Assembly: GCF_024970185.1 (NCBI RefSeq)
Contig: NZ_CP103965.1
Coordinates: 1,794,001 to 1,858,000 of the forward strand
Length of the DNA stretch: 64,000 nucleotides
Source of the DNA: Pseudomonas sp. N3-W
GTDB taxonomy: Bacteria > Pseudomonadota > Gammaproteobacteria > Pseudomonadales > Pseudomonadaceae
Reading direction: 5' to 3'
Made by a program: the position numbers and the translations under genes. The notes below the pieces were generated by a model. It had not been told where the DNA came from and searched no databases. It saw only the letters and a program-made list of their open reading frames with translations. Position 1 is the stretch's first letter. Every line of letters begins with the position of its first letter. This document shows, piece after piece, positions 26,001 through 36,405 of the stretch.

Positions 26001-29000
26001 ATGAACGTCTCGCGCCCCTTTATCGAACGGCCAGTGGCGACCACTTTACTGATGATCGCGGTGCTGTTGCTCGGCATGCTCGGTTATCACCTGCTGTCGG
26101 TGTCGGCGTTGCCGGAAGTCGATTACCCGACCATTCAGGTGTTCACCCAGTACCCCGGTGCCAGCCCCGAGGTGATCAGTTCGTCGATCACCGCGCCGCT
26201 GGAACGCCAGCTCGGCGAGATGCCGGGCCTCAAGTCGATGAACTCCACCAGCTCCGACGGCGCGTCGGTGGTGACCCTGCAATTCGATTTGTCGCTGTCG
26301 CTGGATGTCGCCGAACAGGAAGTGCAAGCCGCAATCAATGCCGCCGGCACGTTCCTGCCGGCCAACCTGCCGTATCCGCCGGTGTACAGCAAGGTCAACC
26401 CGGCGGATGCGCCGGTGCTGACACTGTCGCTGACCTCCGACGTGTTACCGCTGACCAAGGTCGAGGACCTGGCCGATACGCGCCTGGCGCAGAAAATTTC
26501 GCAGATCACCGGCGTCGGCCTGGTCACCATCAGCGGCGGTCAGCGCCCGGCGGTACGGGTCGAGGCTAACACCTCGGCGCTGAACAATCTGGGCCTTTCG
26601 ATCGATGACCTGCGCACCTCGCTCGGCACCGCCAACGTCAACCAGGCCAAGGGCAACATCGACGGCAAATACCAGGCCTATTCCATCGGCGCCAACGACC
26701 AGTTGCAGTCGGCCGAGGAATATCGCGATCTGGTGATTGCCTACAAGAACGGCGCACCCATTCGCCTGTCGCAGATCGCCTCCTCGACCCAGGGCCCGGA
26801 GAATCCGCGTCAGGCTGCCTGGACCAACAGCACGCCGTCGATTGTCCTCAACATCCAGCGCCAGCCCGGTGCCAACGTCATTGATGTGGTCGACCGGGTG
26901 CAGAGCCTGTTGCCCAAGCTGCGCGCCAGTCTGCCGGCCACGCTCAAGGTCGCGGTACTCACCGACCGCACGCAAACCATTCGTGCCTCGGTCACCGACG
27001 TGCAGTACGAACTGGGCGTGGCGGTGCTGTTGGTGGTGATCGTGATTTTCCTGTTCCTGCGCAATCTGCCGGCGACGATCATTCCGGCGGTGACCGTGCC
27101 GCTGACGCTGGTCGGCACGCTGGCGGTGGCCTATGGGCTGGGGTTTTCGCTGAACAACCTGACGCTGATGGCGCTGACCATCGCCATCGGCTTCGTGGTC
27201 GATGACGCCATCGTCATGATCGAGAACATCACCCGCTACATCGAGGCCGGCGACTCGCCGATGGAAGCAGCGCTCAAGGGCTCGGAGCAGATCGGTTTCA
27301 CCATCATCTCGCTGTCCATCGCGCTGATCGCGGTGATGATCCCGCTGCTGTTCATGGGCGACGTGGTGGGACGGCTATTCCGCGAATTCGCCATGACCGT
27401 GGCCGTGACCATCGTTATCTCGGCACTGATTTCCCTGACGCTGACGCCGATGATGTGTTCGCGGATGCTCAAGCACAAAAAGGAAGAGCGCCGGGTCGAT
27501 TTCTTCGACCGCATCAACGGCTATTACGTCAAAGGCCTGGACTGGGTGCTGGAGCATCGCGGGCTGACGCTGATCTCGGTGGTGCTCACCGCGCTGCTGA
27601 CCCTGCTGATCATCGTGATCATGCCCAAGGGCTTTTTCCCCGAGCAGGACACCGGGCTGATCCAGGGTATTTCCCAGGCATCGCCGACCATTTCCTTCCA
27701 GCAGATGCAGGTTGAACAACAGCGGCTGGCGGCGCGGATCCTCAAGGACCCGGCGGTGGCGAGCCTGTCGTCCTTTGTCGGTATCGACCAGACCAACCCG
27801 ACCATCAATCAGGGCAACCTGCTGATCAACCTCAAGGCCCACGGCGACCGTGACAGCAGCGCGGCGGTGATTCGCCGGCTGTCCGACGCCAACGCCGATG
27901 ACGCAGGCATTCGCCTGTACCTGCACAGCGTGCAGGACCTGACCCTCGACGCCACGGTGTCGACCACCAGTTATCGCCTGGGTTTGCAGGCCACTGACCC
28001 GGACGAACTGGAGCAATGGACCACCAAGCTGTTGGCGGCGATCAAGCAGGACCCGATGTTCACCGATGTGCAAAGCCAGGCGATGCAGTTCGGCAATCAG
28101 ATCCAGCTCAACTTCGACCGCGCCACCGCCTCGCGGCTGGGCGTGACGCCGCAGGCCATCGATGACGTGCTGTACGACGCCTTCGGACAGCGTCAGGTCT
28201 CGACCATCTACACCCAGCTCAACCAGTATCACGTGGTGATCGCCACCGACCATCCGCCGCGCAATCTGGCGGACCTGCTGACCGGGCTGTACGTCGACAT
28301 TCCGTCTGGCGGCGTGGCGCCGTTGTCGAGCATGGCGACCATGCAAGTGATCCGCACGCCGGTCACCATCAACCGGCTGGGGCAATTCCCCTATGCCGAT
28401 GTCTCGTTCAACCTGGCGCCCGGCCAGACCCTCGGCGCCGCCGTGACCCGGCTCAAGGACATTGAAGACAAGGCCGGCCTGCCGCTGTCGGTACAGGCCA
28501 ATCTGGAAGGGGCGGCGGCCACCTTTGAAGCGTCGCTGTCCAATCAGGTGTTCCTGGTGCTGGCGGCCGTGATTGTGGTGTACCTGATGCTGGGGATTCT
28601 CTACGAGAGTTTCGTGCACCCGGTGACGATTCTCTCGACCCTGCTGTCCGCTGCGCTGGGGGCCTTGCTGGCGTTGCTGATCACCGGCACCCAGTTCGAC
28701 ATCATCGGCCTGATCGGCATTGTGCTGCTGATCGGTATTGTGATGAAGAACGGCATCATGATGGTCGACTTCGCCCTGGAACTGGAGCGCAAGGGTGGGC
28801 TGGACCCTGTGGCGGCGATTCGTCAGGCTGCCGAGCTGCGGTTCCGGCCAATCCTGATGACCAGCATGGCTTCGCTGTTCGGTGCGGTGCCGTTGGCGCT
28901 GGGCACCGGGATCGGTTCCGAGCTGCGCCATCCGCTGGGCATCGCGATCATTGGCGGGCTGTTGCTGAGCCAATTGTTGACGCTGTTTTCGACGCCGGTG

Positions 29001-29081
29001 ATTTTCCTCGCCATGCACGGTCTGGAACGGCGTTTCAGTCGGCGCCAGCCGGTGGTCGAGGCCTATCGCGATGAACCTTAG
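26001..29081 (+). CDS. mdtB: RND multidrug efflux permease MdtB/MuxB
   Basis: Proton-driven inner-membrane pump of the HAE-RND family, 1026 residues with 12 helices and two large periplasmic loops. Family motifs include GFVVDDAIVMIENI in helix 4, with the proton-relay aspartates, and the N-terminal FIERPVATTLLMIAVLLLGMLGY. MdtB-type pumps act as heteromers with MdtC; the P. aeruginosa counterpart is MuxB, linked with novobiocin, macrolide and related exports. It lies 13 bases after mdtA, and its end overlaps mdtC by 11 bases. Confidence 0.93.
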   Translation: MNVSRPFIERPVATTLLMIAVLLLGMLGYHLLSVSALPEVDYPTIQVFTQYPGASPEVISSSITAPLERQLGEMPGLKSMNSTSSDGASVVTLQFDLSLSLDVAEQEVQAAINAAGTFLPANLPYPPVYSKVNPADAPVLTLSLTSDVLPLTKVEDLADTRLAQKISQITGVGLVTISGGQRPAVRVEANTSALNNLGLSIDDLRTSLGTANVNQAKGNIDGKYQAYSIGANDQLQSAEEYRDLVIAYKNGAPIRLSQIASSTQGPENPRQAAWTNSTPSIVLNIQRQPGANVIDVVDRVQSLLPKLRASLPATLKVAVLTDRTQTIRASVTDVQYELGVAVLLVVIVIFLFLRNLPATIIPAVTVPLTLVGTLAVAYGLGFSLNNLTLMALTIAIGFVVDDAIVMIENITRYIEAGDSPMEAALKGSEQIGFTIISLSIALIAVMIPLLFMGDVVGRLFREFAMTVAVTIVISALISLTLTPMMCSRMLKHKKEERRVDFFDRINGYYVKGLDWVLEHRGLTLISVVLTALLTLLIIVIMPKGFFPEQDTGLIQGISQASPTISFQQMQVEQQRLAARILKDPAVASLSSFVGIDQTNPTINQGNLLINLKAHGDRDSSAAVIRRLSDANADDAGIRLYLHSVQDLTLDATVSTTSYRLGLQATDPDELEQWTTKLLAAIKQDPMFTDVQSQAMQFGNQIQLNFDRATASRLGVTPQAIDDVLYDAFGQRQVSTIYTQLNQYHVVIATDHPPRNLADLLTGLYVDIPSGGVAPLSSMATMQVIRTPVTINRLGQFPYADVSFNLAPGQTLGAAVTRLKDIEDKAGLPLSVQANLEGAAATFEASLSNQVFLVLAAVIVVYLMLGILYESFVHPVTILSTLLSAALGALLALLITGTQFDIIGLIGIVLLIGIVMKNGIMMVDFALELERKGGLDPVAAIRQAAELRFRPILMTSMASLFGAVPLALGTGIGSELRHPLGIAIIGGLLLSQLLTLFSTPVIFLAMHGLERRFSRRQPVVEAYRDEP

Positions 29082-32000
29082 CGCGCCCTTTATCCAGCGT
29101 CCCATCGCGACCACCTTGCTGGCGGTCGGGCTGGCGCTGTTCGGTGTACTGGCGTTCAACTTGCTGCCGGTGGCGCCGCTGCCGGAAGTGGATTTCCCCA
29201 CCATCAGCGTGCGCGCCTCATTGCCGGGGGCCGACCCGAGCACCGTGGCGTCGTCGGTGGCGACGCCGCTGGAGCGCCAGTTCGGGCAGATCGCCGGGGT
29301 CACCGAGATGACGTCGTCCAGCTCGCTGGGGGCAACGCGCATCACCCTGCAATTTGACCTCAATCGCGACATCGACGGCGCTGCCCGGGATGTGCAGGCA
29401 GCGATCAACGCGGCGCGCAGCAACTTGCCAAGCGATTTGTCCGGCAACCCGACCTACCGCAAGGTCAACCCGGCCGACTCGCCGATCCTGATCCTCAGCC
29501 TGACCTCCGACAGCGCGACCCGCGGGCAAATGTATGACGTGGCCTCGACCTTGCTCGAGCAGCGTTTGCTGCAAACCACCGGGGTCGGCGATGTGACGGT
29601 GGGCGGCGCGTCCTTGCCGGCGGTGCGGATCGAACTCAACCCCGACCGACTGAACCAGTACGGCGTCAGCCTGGAGCAGGTGCGCGAAGTGGTGCAGGCG
29701 GCCAACGTCAACCTGCCCAAGGGCACGGTGTCGATAGGCGACCGGTCGTACGGGCTGCAAGCCAACGACATGCTGTACAAGGGCGCTGACTACGGGCCAC
29801 TGGTGGTCAAGCAGAGCAACGGCGATCTGGTGCGTATTTCCGACCTGGGCGACGTCACCGAGGACGTCGAAGACCTGCGCAACTATGGCCTGTCCAATGG
29901 CAAACCGGCGGTGCTGCTGGTGGTGTTCAAGCAGCCGGGGGCCAACGTCATCGACACGGTGGACGCGGTGAAGGCCGACCTGCCGTTTCTCCAGAGTTCG
30001 ATTCCGTCGTCGATCAAGATCAACACCCTGATGGACCGCACCACCACCATTCGGGCATCGCTGCGCGATGTCGAGCTGACACTGCTGATCTCGATTGTGC
30101 TGGTCACGCTGGTGACGTTCGCGTTTTTCCGCGACTGGCGCAGCACGCTGGTGCCGGCCATCGTCGTGCCGCTGTCGCTGCTCGGCACCTTTGGCGCGAT
30201 GTATTTCCTGGGCTACAGCCTGAACAACCTGTCGCTGATGGCGCTGACCATTTCCACCGGCTTTGTGGTGGACGATGCCATCGTGGTCGTCGAGAACATC
30301 ATGCGCCACCTGGAGAAGGGCGAAACTCGGATGCAGGCGGCATTGGCCGGGGCGCAGGAAGTCGGGTTCACGGTGATGACCATCAGCGTCTCGCTGGTGG
30401 CGGTGTTCATTCCGCTGCTGCTGATGGGCGGAATTGTCGGGCGGCTGTTTCGTGAATTCTCGATTTCGCTGTCGGTGGCCATCGTCATTTCGATGGTGGT
30501 GTCGCTGACCGTGACGCCAATGCTCTCCAGCGTGCTGCTACGTACCAAAGAGCAGACCGCCAGTGACAGCGAACATCCGGATTCGCGCTTCCACCGGTTC
30601 TATGACCGGACGCTGGGCTGGGTGATCGAGCATTCGTTTCTGATGGGCCTGACCACCTTGCTGGTGATCGTGCTGGCCTGCGTGCTGTATGTGCTGGTGC
30701 CCAAGGGCTTTTTCCCGCAGGAAGACACCGGGCGCATGTCCGGCAGCATCATTGCTTCACAAAGTATTTCGTTCGGCGCGATCCAGGCCAATTTCAGCGA
30801 GATCAACCGCAAGGTGTTGAGCAATCCGAACGTGGCGACGGTCGGCGGATTTCTCGGCGGTGGTGGCGGGATCGGCGGGGCGGTCAACAGTGCGCAGTTG
30901 TTCATCACCCTCAAATCCTTGTCCGAGCGCAAGGACAGCGCCGATCAGATCATGGCCCAGGTGCGCAAGACCCTCGGCGAAATGCCGGGCACGCGCCTGT
31001 ATTTGCAGTCGGCCCAGGACATCACCGTCGGTGGCCGGCAGAGCGGGGCGCAGTATCAATACACCATGACCGCCGATGACCAGAGTACCCTCGATGAGTG
31101 GGTGCCCAAGGTGGTGGCGGTGCTGCACACCTTGCCGCAACTGACCGACATCAACACCGACCAGCAGGACAACAGTCTGATGGCCAGTGTGACCGTGAAT
31201 CGGGATGCCGCGGCGCGGCTGGGGGTGAGCATGTCGGCCATTGACCAGACGCTGTACGACGCCTTTGGTCAGCGTCAGGTCTCGACCATCTACCGCTCCG
31301 CCAATCAGTATCACGTGGTGATGGAAGTGGCGCCGCCCTACTGGACCGACCCGTCGGCGCTCAAGGGGATTTACGTGCCGGTGGGCACGGCCGCCGCCAC
31401 CAGCAAAGGCAGCGCGGCGGCGCCTAATCTCAGTGCCACGGCCAAGCAGCAGTTGGTGCCGCTGTCGGCGATTGCCGATTACTCGGTGGGGCGCACGGCC
31501 ATTTCCATCAATCATCAGGGCACTTTTCCGGCGGTCACGGCCTCATTCAACCTGGCGCCCGGCGTGTCCATCGGCCAGGCCACGGCGCTGGTGGAGAATG
31601 CCGTGGCGCAGTTGCGCATGCCGGCCAGCGTGGTCGGCTCGTTTGCCGGCACGGCCCAGGTGTTCCAGTCGTCGGTGGCCAATGAGCCGTTGTTGATCGT
31701 CGCTGCATTACTGTCGGTGTACATCGTGCTGGGCATGCTCTACGAGAGCCTGGTGCACCCGTTGACGATTCTCTCGACCTTGCCGTCTGCCGGGGTCGGG
31801 GCGTTGATTGCGTTGCTGCTGACCGGCACCGAGCTGTCGATCATTGCGCTGGTGGGGGTGATTTTGCTGATTGGTATCGTCAAGAAAAACGCGATCATGA
31901 TGATCGACTTCGCCATTACTGAACGGCGCGAGTTTGGCCTGAGCGCCAAGGAAGCGATTCGCCGCGCCTGCCTGATCCGCTTCCGGCCGATCATGATGAC

Positions 32001-32193
32001 CACCCTGGCGGCGATTCTCGGCGCCTTGCCGCTGGTGCTGGGCACCGGCTATGGCTCGGAGCTGCGCCGGCCGTTGGGGATTTCGATTATTGGCGGGTTG
32101 GTGTTCAGCCAGTTGCTGACGCTCTACACCACCCCGGTGATTTACCTCTGGCTCGACCGGGCGTCCCAGCGCCTGCGCCGCAAGGAGCAATAA
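29071..32193 (+). CDS. mdtC: RND multidrug efflux permease MdtC/MuxC
   Basis: Second RND pump subunit, 1040 residues, partner of MdtB in the hetero-trimer. It has the N-terminal FIQRPIATTLLAVGLALFG, the helix-4 motif GFVVDDAIVVVENIM and the second-half GVILLIGIVKKNAIMMIDFA. A small Gly-rich insert (GGFLGGGGGIGG) and an Ala/Ser-rich insert (GTAAATSKGSAAAPNLS) lie in the periplasmic domains. Its ATG is inside the end of mdtB, so the two are translationally coupled. The adjacent opmB frame begins at the next base after its stop. Confidence 0.93.
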   Translation: MNLSAPFIQRPIATTLLAVGLALFGVLAFNLLPVAPLPEVDFPTISVRASLPGADPSTVASSVATPLERQFGQIAGVTEMTSSSSLGATRITLQFDLNRDIDGAARDVQAAINAARSNLPSDLSGNPTYRKVNPADSPILILSLTSDSATRGQMYDVASTLLEQRLLQTTGVGDVTVGGASLPAVRIELNPDRLNQYGVSLEQVREVVQAANVNLPKGTVSIGDRSYGLQANDMLYKGADYGPLVVKQSNGDLVRISDLGDVTEDVEDLRNYGLSNGKPAVLLVVFKQPGANVIDTVDAVKADLPFLQSSIPSSIKINTLMDRTTTIRASLRDVELTLLISIVLVTLVTFAFFRDWRSTLVPAIVVPLSLLGTFGAMYFLGYSLNNLSLMALTISTGFVVDDAIVVVENIMRHLEKGETRMQAALAGAQEVGFTVMTISVSLVAVFIPLLLMGGIVGRLFREFSISLSVAIVISMVVSLTVTPMLSSVLLRTKEQTASDSEHPDSRFHRFYDRTLGWVIEHSFLMGLTTLLVIVLACVLYVLVPKGFFPQEDTGRMSGSIIASQSISFGAIQANFSEINRKVLSNPNVATVGGFLGGGGGIGGAVNSAQLFITLKSLSERKDSADQIMAQVRKTLGEMPGTRLYLQSAQDITVGGRQSGAQYQYTMTADDQSTLDEWVPKVVAVLHTLPQLTDINTDQQDNSLMASVTVNRDAAARLGVSMSAIDQTLYDAFGQRQVSTIYRSANQYHVVMEVAPPYWTDPSALKGIYVPVGTAAATSKGSAAAPNLSATAKQQLVPLSAIADYSVGRTAISINHQGTFPAVTASFNLAPGVSIGQATALVENAVAQLRMPASVVGSFAGTAQVFQSSVANEPLLIVAALLSVYIVLGMLYESLVHPLTILSTLPSAGVGALIALLLTGTELSIIALVGVILLIGIVKKNAIMMIDFAITERREFGLSAKEAIRRACLIRFRPIMMTTLAAILGALPLVLGTGYGSELRRPLGISIIGGLVFSQLLTLYTTPVIYLWLDRASQRLRRKEQ

Positions 32194-33768
32194 ATGAGTG
32201 TTCGTGAATCCCTTGCAGGCAGCACCCAATCTCCTGTGGGAGCGAGCCTGCTCCAGCGCCAGTCAGCTACGACGCAGAACCCTGTGGGAGCGCATTCAGC
32301 TGATTGGCGCTGGGGGCGGCTCCCACATGTGTTCGCGTTGTTGGTTGCGATTGGGTTGAGCGGCTGCATGGTCGGCCCCGACTATCACAAGCCCCCCATC
32401 GAACTGCCGATGACTTTCAAGGAAGGCACGCAATGGCAGCGGGCGGCGGCCAACCCGCAGGGCGCATTGGACAGCCAGTGGTGGCGGGCCTATCAGGATC
32501 CGATCCTCAATGACCTGATCGCCCGTTCGGCCAAGGCCAACCAGTCGATCATCGGCGCCGAAGCGGCGTATCGCCTGGCGCAGGCGCAAGTGGCATCGAG
32601 TCGCGCCGGGTTGTGGCCGACGGTCGGGGTCGGGCTTTCCGGGGCGCGTGGCGCAGGCGGCAGCGGTTCCAGTTCCAGTTCCAGCACGACGACGGGAGTG
32701 AGCGCCGGCACGGGGGGCACTGGCGTCTCAAACTCGGTCAGCGCCACCCTGAGCGCCAGTTGGGAGCCGGACCTGTGGGGGCTGGTGCGGCGCGGTATCG
32801 AGTCGAGCCAGGCAAACCTGCAGTCCTCCGATGCCTTGCTGGCGGGAGTGCGCCTGTCCATCGATGCCAGCGTGGCTACCAACTATCTGGGCCTGCGGCA
32901 ACTGGACATGGACATCGACCTGCTGCAAAAACAGCAGACCATCAATCAGCAGTTGCTGGAGATGATCCAGGCGCAAACGGTTCAGGGCACAGCCACCAAC
33001 GACCAATTGCTGGTGGCTCAGGATCAGTTGAGTACGGTGATCACCGATCTGCAAACCTCACAACGGTCACGCGAGCAGGCCGAACACGCACTGGCGGTGC
33101 TGGTGGGTGTGGCACCGGCACAGTTCAATCTGCCGGCGGTAACCGCCTACAATTTTGTGCTGCCAATGCCGCCACCAACGTTGCCATCGAGCCTGTTGCA
33201 ACGGCGCCCGGATGTGGTGTCTGCCGAGCGTCTGGCGGCGGCAGCGAACGCGAAAATCGGTGTCGCCCAGGCGGCGTTCTACCCGACGCTGGACCTGACG
33301 GCCGAAGGCGGCTATCGCGGCTCCGCGCTGGGTGGCCTGTTCTCCCTGCCTAACCGCGTCTGGACCCTGGGACCGGCGCTGGCCGAAACAATTTTCGACG
33401 GCGGTGCCCGGGAAGCGGCGAAGGAGCAAGCCCAGGCCAGCTACGATCAGGACGTGGCCAACTACCGGGGCACGGTGCTCAGTGCGCTGCAAAACGTCGA
33501 GGACAACCTGTCAGCGATCAATCATCTGCACACCCAGGCACAAGCTTTTGAACAGATGTTCCAGCGCAATCAGCAATTGTTCGGCAGTCAGGAAGCGCAA
33601 CAACGCGCCGGCACGGTCAGTCAGCAAGCGGTGCTGACCCAGCAACTGGTGTTGCTGCAAGCTGAACAGAATTGGCGTGATACTCAGGGGCTGCTCAGTC
33701 AGGGCAGCGTCGCGCTGTTCCAGAGTCTGGGCGGGGGCTGGCAGGAACACGCCGAGCCGAAAAACTGA
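32194..33768 (+). CDS. opmB: Outer-membrane efflux channel (NodT/OprM type), REP-invaded 5' end
   Basis: TolC-like lipoprotein channel of the MdtABC/MuxABC pump. The body holds CMVGPDYHKPP directly after the lipobox LSGC, then two outer-membrane-factor repeats (ASWEPDLWGLVRRG..., LLQRRPDVVSAER...). From the ATG at 32194 the protein has 524 residues, but the first ~45 are odd: residues about 13-46 are encoded by REP DNA (PVGASLL from CTGTGGGAGCGAGCCTGCTC). A GTG at 32329 is in frame and gives VFALLVAIGLSGC, a compact lipoprotein signal peptide. I list the ATG because it abuts the mdtC stop. Which start is used is uncertain. Confidence 0.85.
   Translation: MSVRESLAGSTQSPVGASLLQRQSATTQNPVGAHSADWRWGRLPHVFALLVAIGLSGCMVGPDYHKPPIELPMTFKEGTQWQRAAANPQGALDSQWWRAYQDPILNDLIARSAKANQSIIGAEAAYRLAQAQVASSRAGLWPTVGVGLSGARGAGGSGSSSSSSTTTGVSAGTGGTGVSNSVSATLSASWEPDLWGLVRRGIESSQANLQSSDALLAGVRLSIDASVATNYLGLRQLDMDIDLLQKQQTINQQLLEMIQAQTVQGTATNDQLLVAQDQLSTVITDLQTSQRSREQAEHALAVLVGVAPAQFNLPAVTAYNFVLPMPPPTLPSSLLQRRPDVVSAERLAAAANAKIGVAQAAFYPTLDLTAEGGYRGSALGGLFSLPNRVWTLGPALAETIFDGGAREAAKEQAQASYDQDVANYRGTVLSALQNVEDNLSAINHLHTQAQAFEQMFQRNQQLFGSQEAQQRAGTVSQQAVLTQQLVLLQAEQNWRDTQGLLSQGSVALFQSLGGGWQEHAEPKN
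32236..32326. repeat. REPIN embedded in the opmB 5' coding region
   Basis: GTGGGAGCGAGCCTGCTCCA at the left and the imperfect complement ending GGGCGGCTCCCAC at the right; AGCGCCAGTCAGCT also pairs with AGCTGATTGGCGCT. An extra forward half-site GTGGGAGCGC lies at 32284. The unit lies within the open frame upstream of the lipoprotein signal peptide, so it is either translated or part of a leader. Confidence 0.85.
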
Positions 33769-33825
33769 CACCCGAGCCGAGCGCAGAGGCCTGGCGCATG
33801 GCCATGATCGCCAGGCATGACTCAC

Positions 33826-34776
33826 TCAATGGGCTTTGGCGAAGGGCAGGGAAGGGGGCGTACCGCTGTGGTTGAACAGTGTCATCGCCGCAGCGCGACG
33901 GTATTCGCTCGGCGTCTGTGCCATTTCGATACGGAAATGCCGGTTGAAATTGGACAGGTTTTCATAGCCCACCTCAAAGCAGATGTCTGTCACCAACATC
34001 TCTGTTTGCAGCAATAGCCTGCAGGCGCGCTGGACCCTGAGTTTGCGCATCAGGTCGATGAAGCCGTGGCCGGTAATGCGTTTGAAGAAACGCGAAAACC
34101 CCGGTTCGCTCATCTCCAGGCGCTGAGCGATGACCGACAGGCGAACATCCCCTGTGAGCTCTGTCAGCAGGTAATCAAACGCCTTGTTGATGCGTTCCGA
34201 ACTGCGCGCGTCCAGCGTCGGTGTGTAGTAGGCGCTGGCGAGCATATGGACGTCTCGCGCAGGCGCTTTCATCAGCGTGTTGATCAATTGCAGAAACAGG
34301 ATCAAACGCTCAAGGCCTTGAGCCGGGCCTATCTCCTCCAGTAAGCGTGCCGCCTGCAAGGCGGTTGAACCGGTGAACTCCAGACCTCGGCGGGCACATT
34401 CGAACAACTGTTGAAGCTCGCCCAGCTCGGGCAATGTACCGCGCAACGCCAGAATGGCTGCGCCATCGAACTGCAGCACGACATCGCGGCCCTCCAGGTA
34501 TTCCCCGGGCGCGACATCGCCAATCCAGTCATGAGGCAGGTCGGGACCGATGAGTGCGACGTGGCCGGCCCCGAACGCACCAATGTAGTCGCCCGCAACC
34601 AGCTTGCCGCTGCCCTGGCGAATCAGATGAATTTCGAACTCCGGATGGTGGTTCCAGCGAGCCAGCGCGTAGGGGTAATCGTGTTCGTACCAGCGAAAGC
34701 AATGATCGGGCTCAGGAAGAATGACCTCCAGTTCCGCGGGTCGCTGTTCGAACAGGGCGGCTCGGTTATCAGGCAT
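33826..34776 (-). CDS. AraC family regulator, MtlR-like
   Basis: A 316-residue AraC/XylS activator with an N-terminal cupin-like sensor (WNHHPEFEIHLIRQGSGKLVAGDY) and two C-terminal helix-turn-helices (LSVIAQRLEMSEPGFSRFFKRITG and LVTDICFEVGYENLSNFNRHFR). It resembles MtlR, the polyol activator of fluorescent pseudomonads, and diverges from an MtlE-type binding protein gene, which supports polyol sensing. The match to MtlR is by recall of family sequence, so I give no symbol. Confidence 0.85.
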   Translation of the reverse strand: MPDNRAALFEQRPAELEVILPEPDHCFRWYEHDYPYALARWNHHPEFEIHLIRQGSGKLVAGDYIGAFGAGHVALIGPDLPHDWIGDVAPGEYLEGRDVVLQFDGAAILALRGTLPELGELQQLFECARRGLEFTGSTALQAARLLEEIGPAQGLERLILFLQLINTLMKAPARDVHMLASAYYTPTLDARSSERINKAFDYLLTELTGDVRLSVIAQRLEMSEPGFSRFFKRITGHGFIDLMRKLRVQRACRLLLQTEMLVTDICFEVGYENLSNFNRHFRIEMAQTPSEYRRAAAMTLFNHSGTPPSLPFAKAH

Positions 34777-35070
34777 GACATGGCCCTTTTATCGTTATTT
34801 GTTCTTGGTCTGCGACCAACATACGCCTTGTCGATCAGTGCCTGCTACTGCAGGTATTGACTGAGGCTGATACTTTTTTGATCGCCGCAGTGGGGCGGCG
34901 CTTGGGTTAAAAAAGTACCAGAGCGGCATCCGCCATTCGTTTGTCCGGGGTTTTTCAAGCTGCTGTAATCGGGGCGTCCACTCTTGCCGGTCCGACGGAT
35001 TTGATCAGCCGTGGTCAACAACAAAAACAACAGCTCCAGCCATCCAGGGCGAGGGGCGGAGAGCCCTACG

Positions 35071-36378
35071 ATGAACATCCCCAAAGCGCTTTTCCTTTGT
35101 GCCAGCCTGTCCTTCGCCCTCGTCTGCCACGCCGCCGAAACAGTGACCATCGCCACTGTTAACAATGGCGACATGATCCGCATGCAACGGCTTTCAAAGG
35201 TTTTTGAACAGCAGCATCCTGAGGTGAAACTCAATTGGGTGGTGCTGGAAGAAAATGTCCTGCGCCAACGCCTGACCACCGATATCGCCACGCAGGGCGG
35301 CCAGTTCGATGTGCTGACGATTGGCACCTACGAAACTCCGCTCTGGGGTTCCAAGCACTGGCTCGAACCGCTGACGAACCTGCCGGCAGACTACGACCTC
35401 GAAGACATTTTTCCTTCGGTGCGCCAGGGCCTGACGGTGAACAACACCCTCTACGCATTGCCTTTCTACGCAGAAAGCACGATGACGTATTACCGCACCG
35501 ATCTGTTCAAGCAGGCCGGCCTGAGCATGCCGGCGCAACCGACCTGGACGCAGCTCGGCGAATTTGCCGCCAAACTGCATCAGCCGGACAAGGGACCGTA
35601 CGGCATCTGCCTGCGCGGCAAGGCTGGTTGGGGGGAGAACATCGCGCTGTTGAGCACCATGGCAAACGCCTTCGGTGCGCGTTGGTTCGATGAAAAATGG
35701 CAGGCGCAACTGACCAGTCCACAGTGGCTGGCAGCGGTTCATTTCTACGTCGATGTCTTGAAGAAGTACGGGCCGCCGGGCGTGTCGAGCAATGGCTTCA
35801 ACGAGACGCTGGCGCTGTTCAACAGCGGCAAGTGCGCGATCTGGGTGGATGCCAGCGTGGCCGGCTCGTTCACCACCGATAAAACCCAGAGCAACGTCGT
35901 GGACAGTGTCGGCTTTGCGCCCGCTCCGGTTGAAGTGACCGACAAAGGTTCGTCGTGGTTGTATGCCTGGTCATTGGCAATACCGGCCACGTCCACCCAC
36001 AAACAGGCGGCAAAGGCGTTCATCACTTGGGCGACGTCCAGGGAATATATTCAACTGGTCGCGGCACAGGACGGCATCACCAATGTGCCGCCCGGCACTC
36101 GGCAGTCCACCTACAACGAGGCCTATCTGCAGGCCGCGCCGTTCGCAAAAGTGACGTTGCAGATGATGCAGCACGCCGATCCTGCGCACCCCTCAAGCCT
36201 GCCGGTTCCTTATGTCGGCATCCAGTACGTCACCATTCCCGAGTTCCAGGCGATCGGTACGTCCGTCGGCAAGCTGGTGTCTGCGGCACTGACGGGACAG
36301 ATGTCGGTCGATCAAGCGCTGAACGATGCCCAGACCGCCACTGAGCGTGAGATGAAACGCGCGGGTTATCCCAAGTAA
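35071..36378 (+). CDS. mtlE: Polyol (mannitol/sorbitol) ABC transporter substrate-binding protein
   Basis: Periplasmic binding protein of about 435 residues, with a signal peptide ending CHAAE near residue 22. The mature start ETVTIATVNNGDMIRMQRLSKVFEQQHPEVKLNWVVLEENVLRQRL strongly recalls MtlE/SmoE; KGSSWLYAWSLAIPATS and the tail EREMKRAGYPK add support. I chose the ATG at 35071; the frame extends 20 codons upstream without a signal peptide. Oddly, no mtlF, mtlG or mtlK follows: the next gene is a dehydrogenase after a REP pair. It may borrow a transporter encoded elsewhere. Confidence 0.9.
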   Translation: MNIPKALFLCASLSFALVCHAAETVTIATVNNGDMIRMQRLSKVFEQQHPEVKLNWVVLEENVLRQRLTTDIATQGGQFDVLTIGTYETPLWGSKHWLEPLTNLPADYDLEDIFPSVRQGLTVNNTLYALPFYAESTMTYYRTDLFKQAGLSMPAQPTWTQLGEFAAKLHQPDKGPYGICLRGKAGWGENIALLSTMANAFGARWFDEKWQAQLTSPQWLAAVHFYVDVLKKYGPPGVSSNGFNETLALFNSGKCAIWVDASVAGSFTTDKTQSNVVDSVGFAPAPVEVTDKGSSWLYAWSLAIPATSTHKQAAKAFITWATSREYIQLVAAQDGITNVPPGTRQSTYNEAYLQAAPFAKVTLQMMQHADPAHPSSLPVPYVGIQYVTIPEFQAIGTSVGKLVSAALTGQMSVDQALNDAQTATEREMKRAGYPK

Positions 36379-36405
36379 CTCCGCACAAGCCTGCTCCTGC
36401 TTCCT

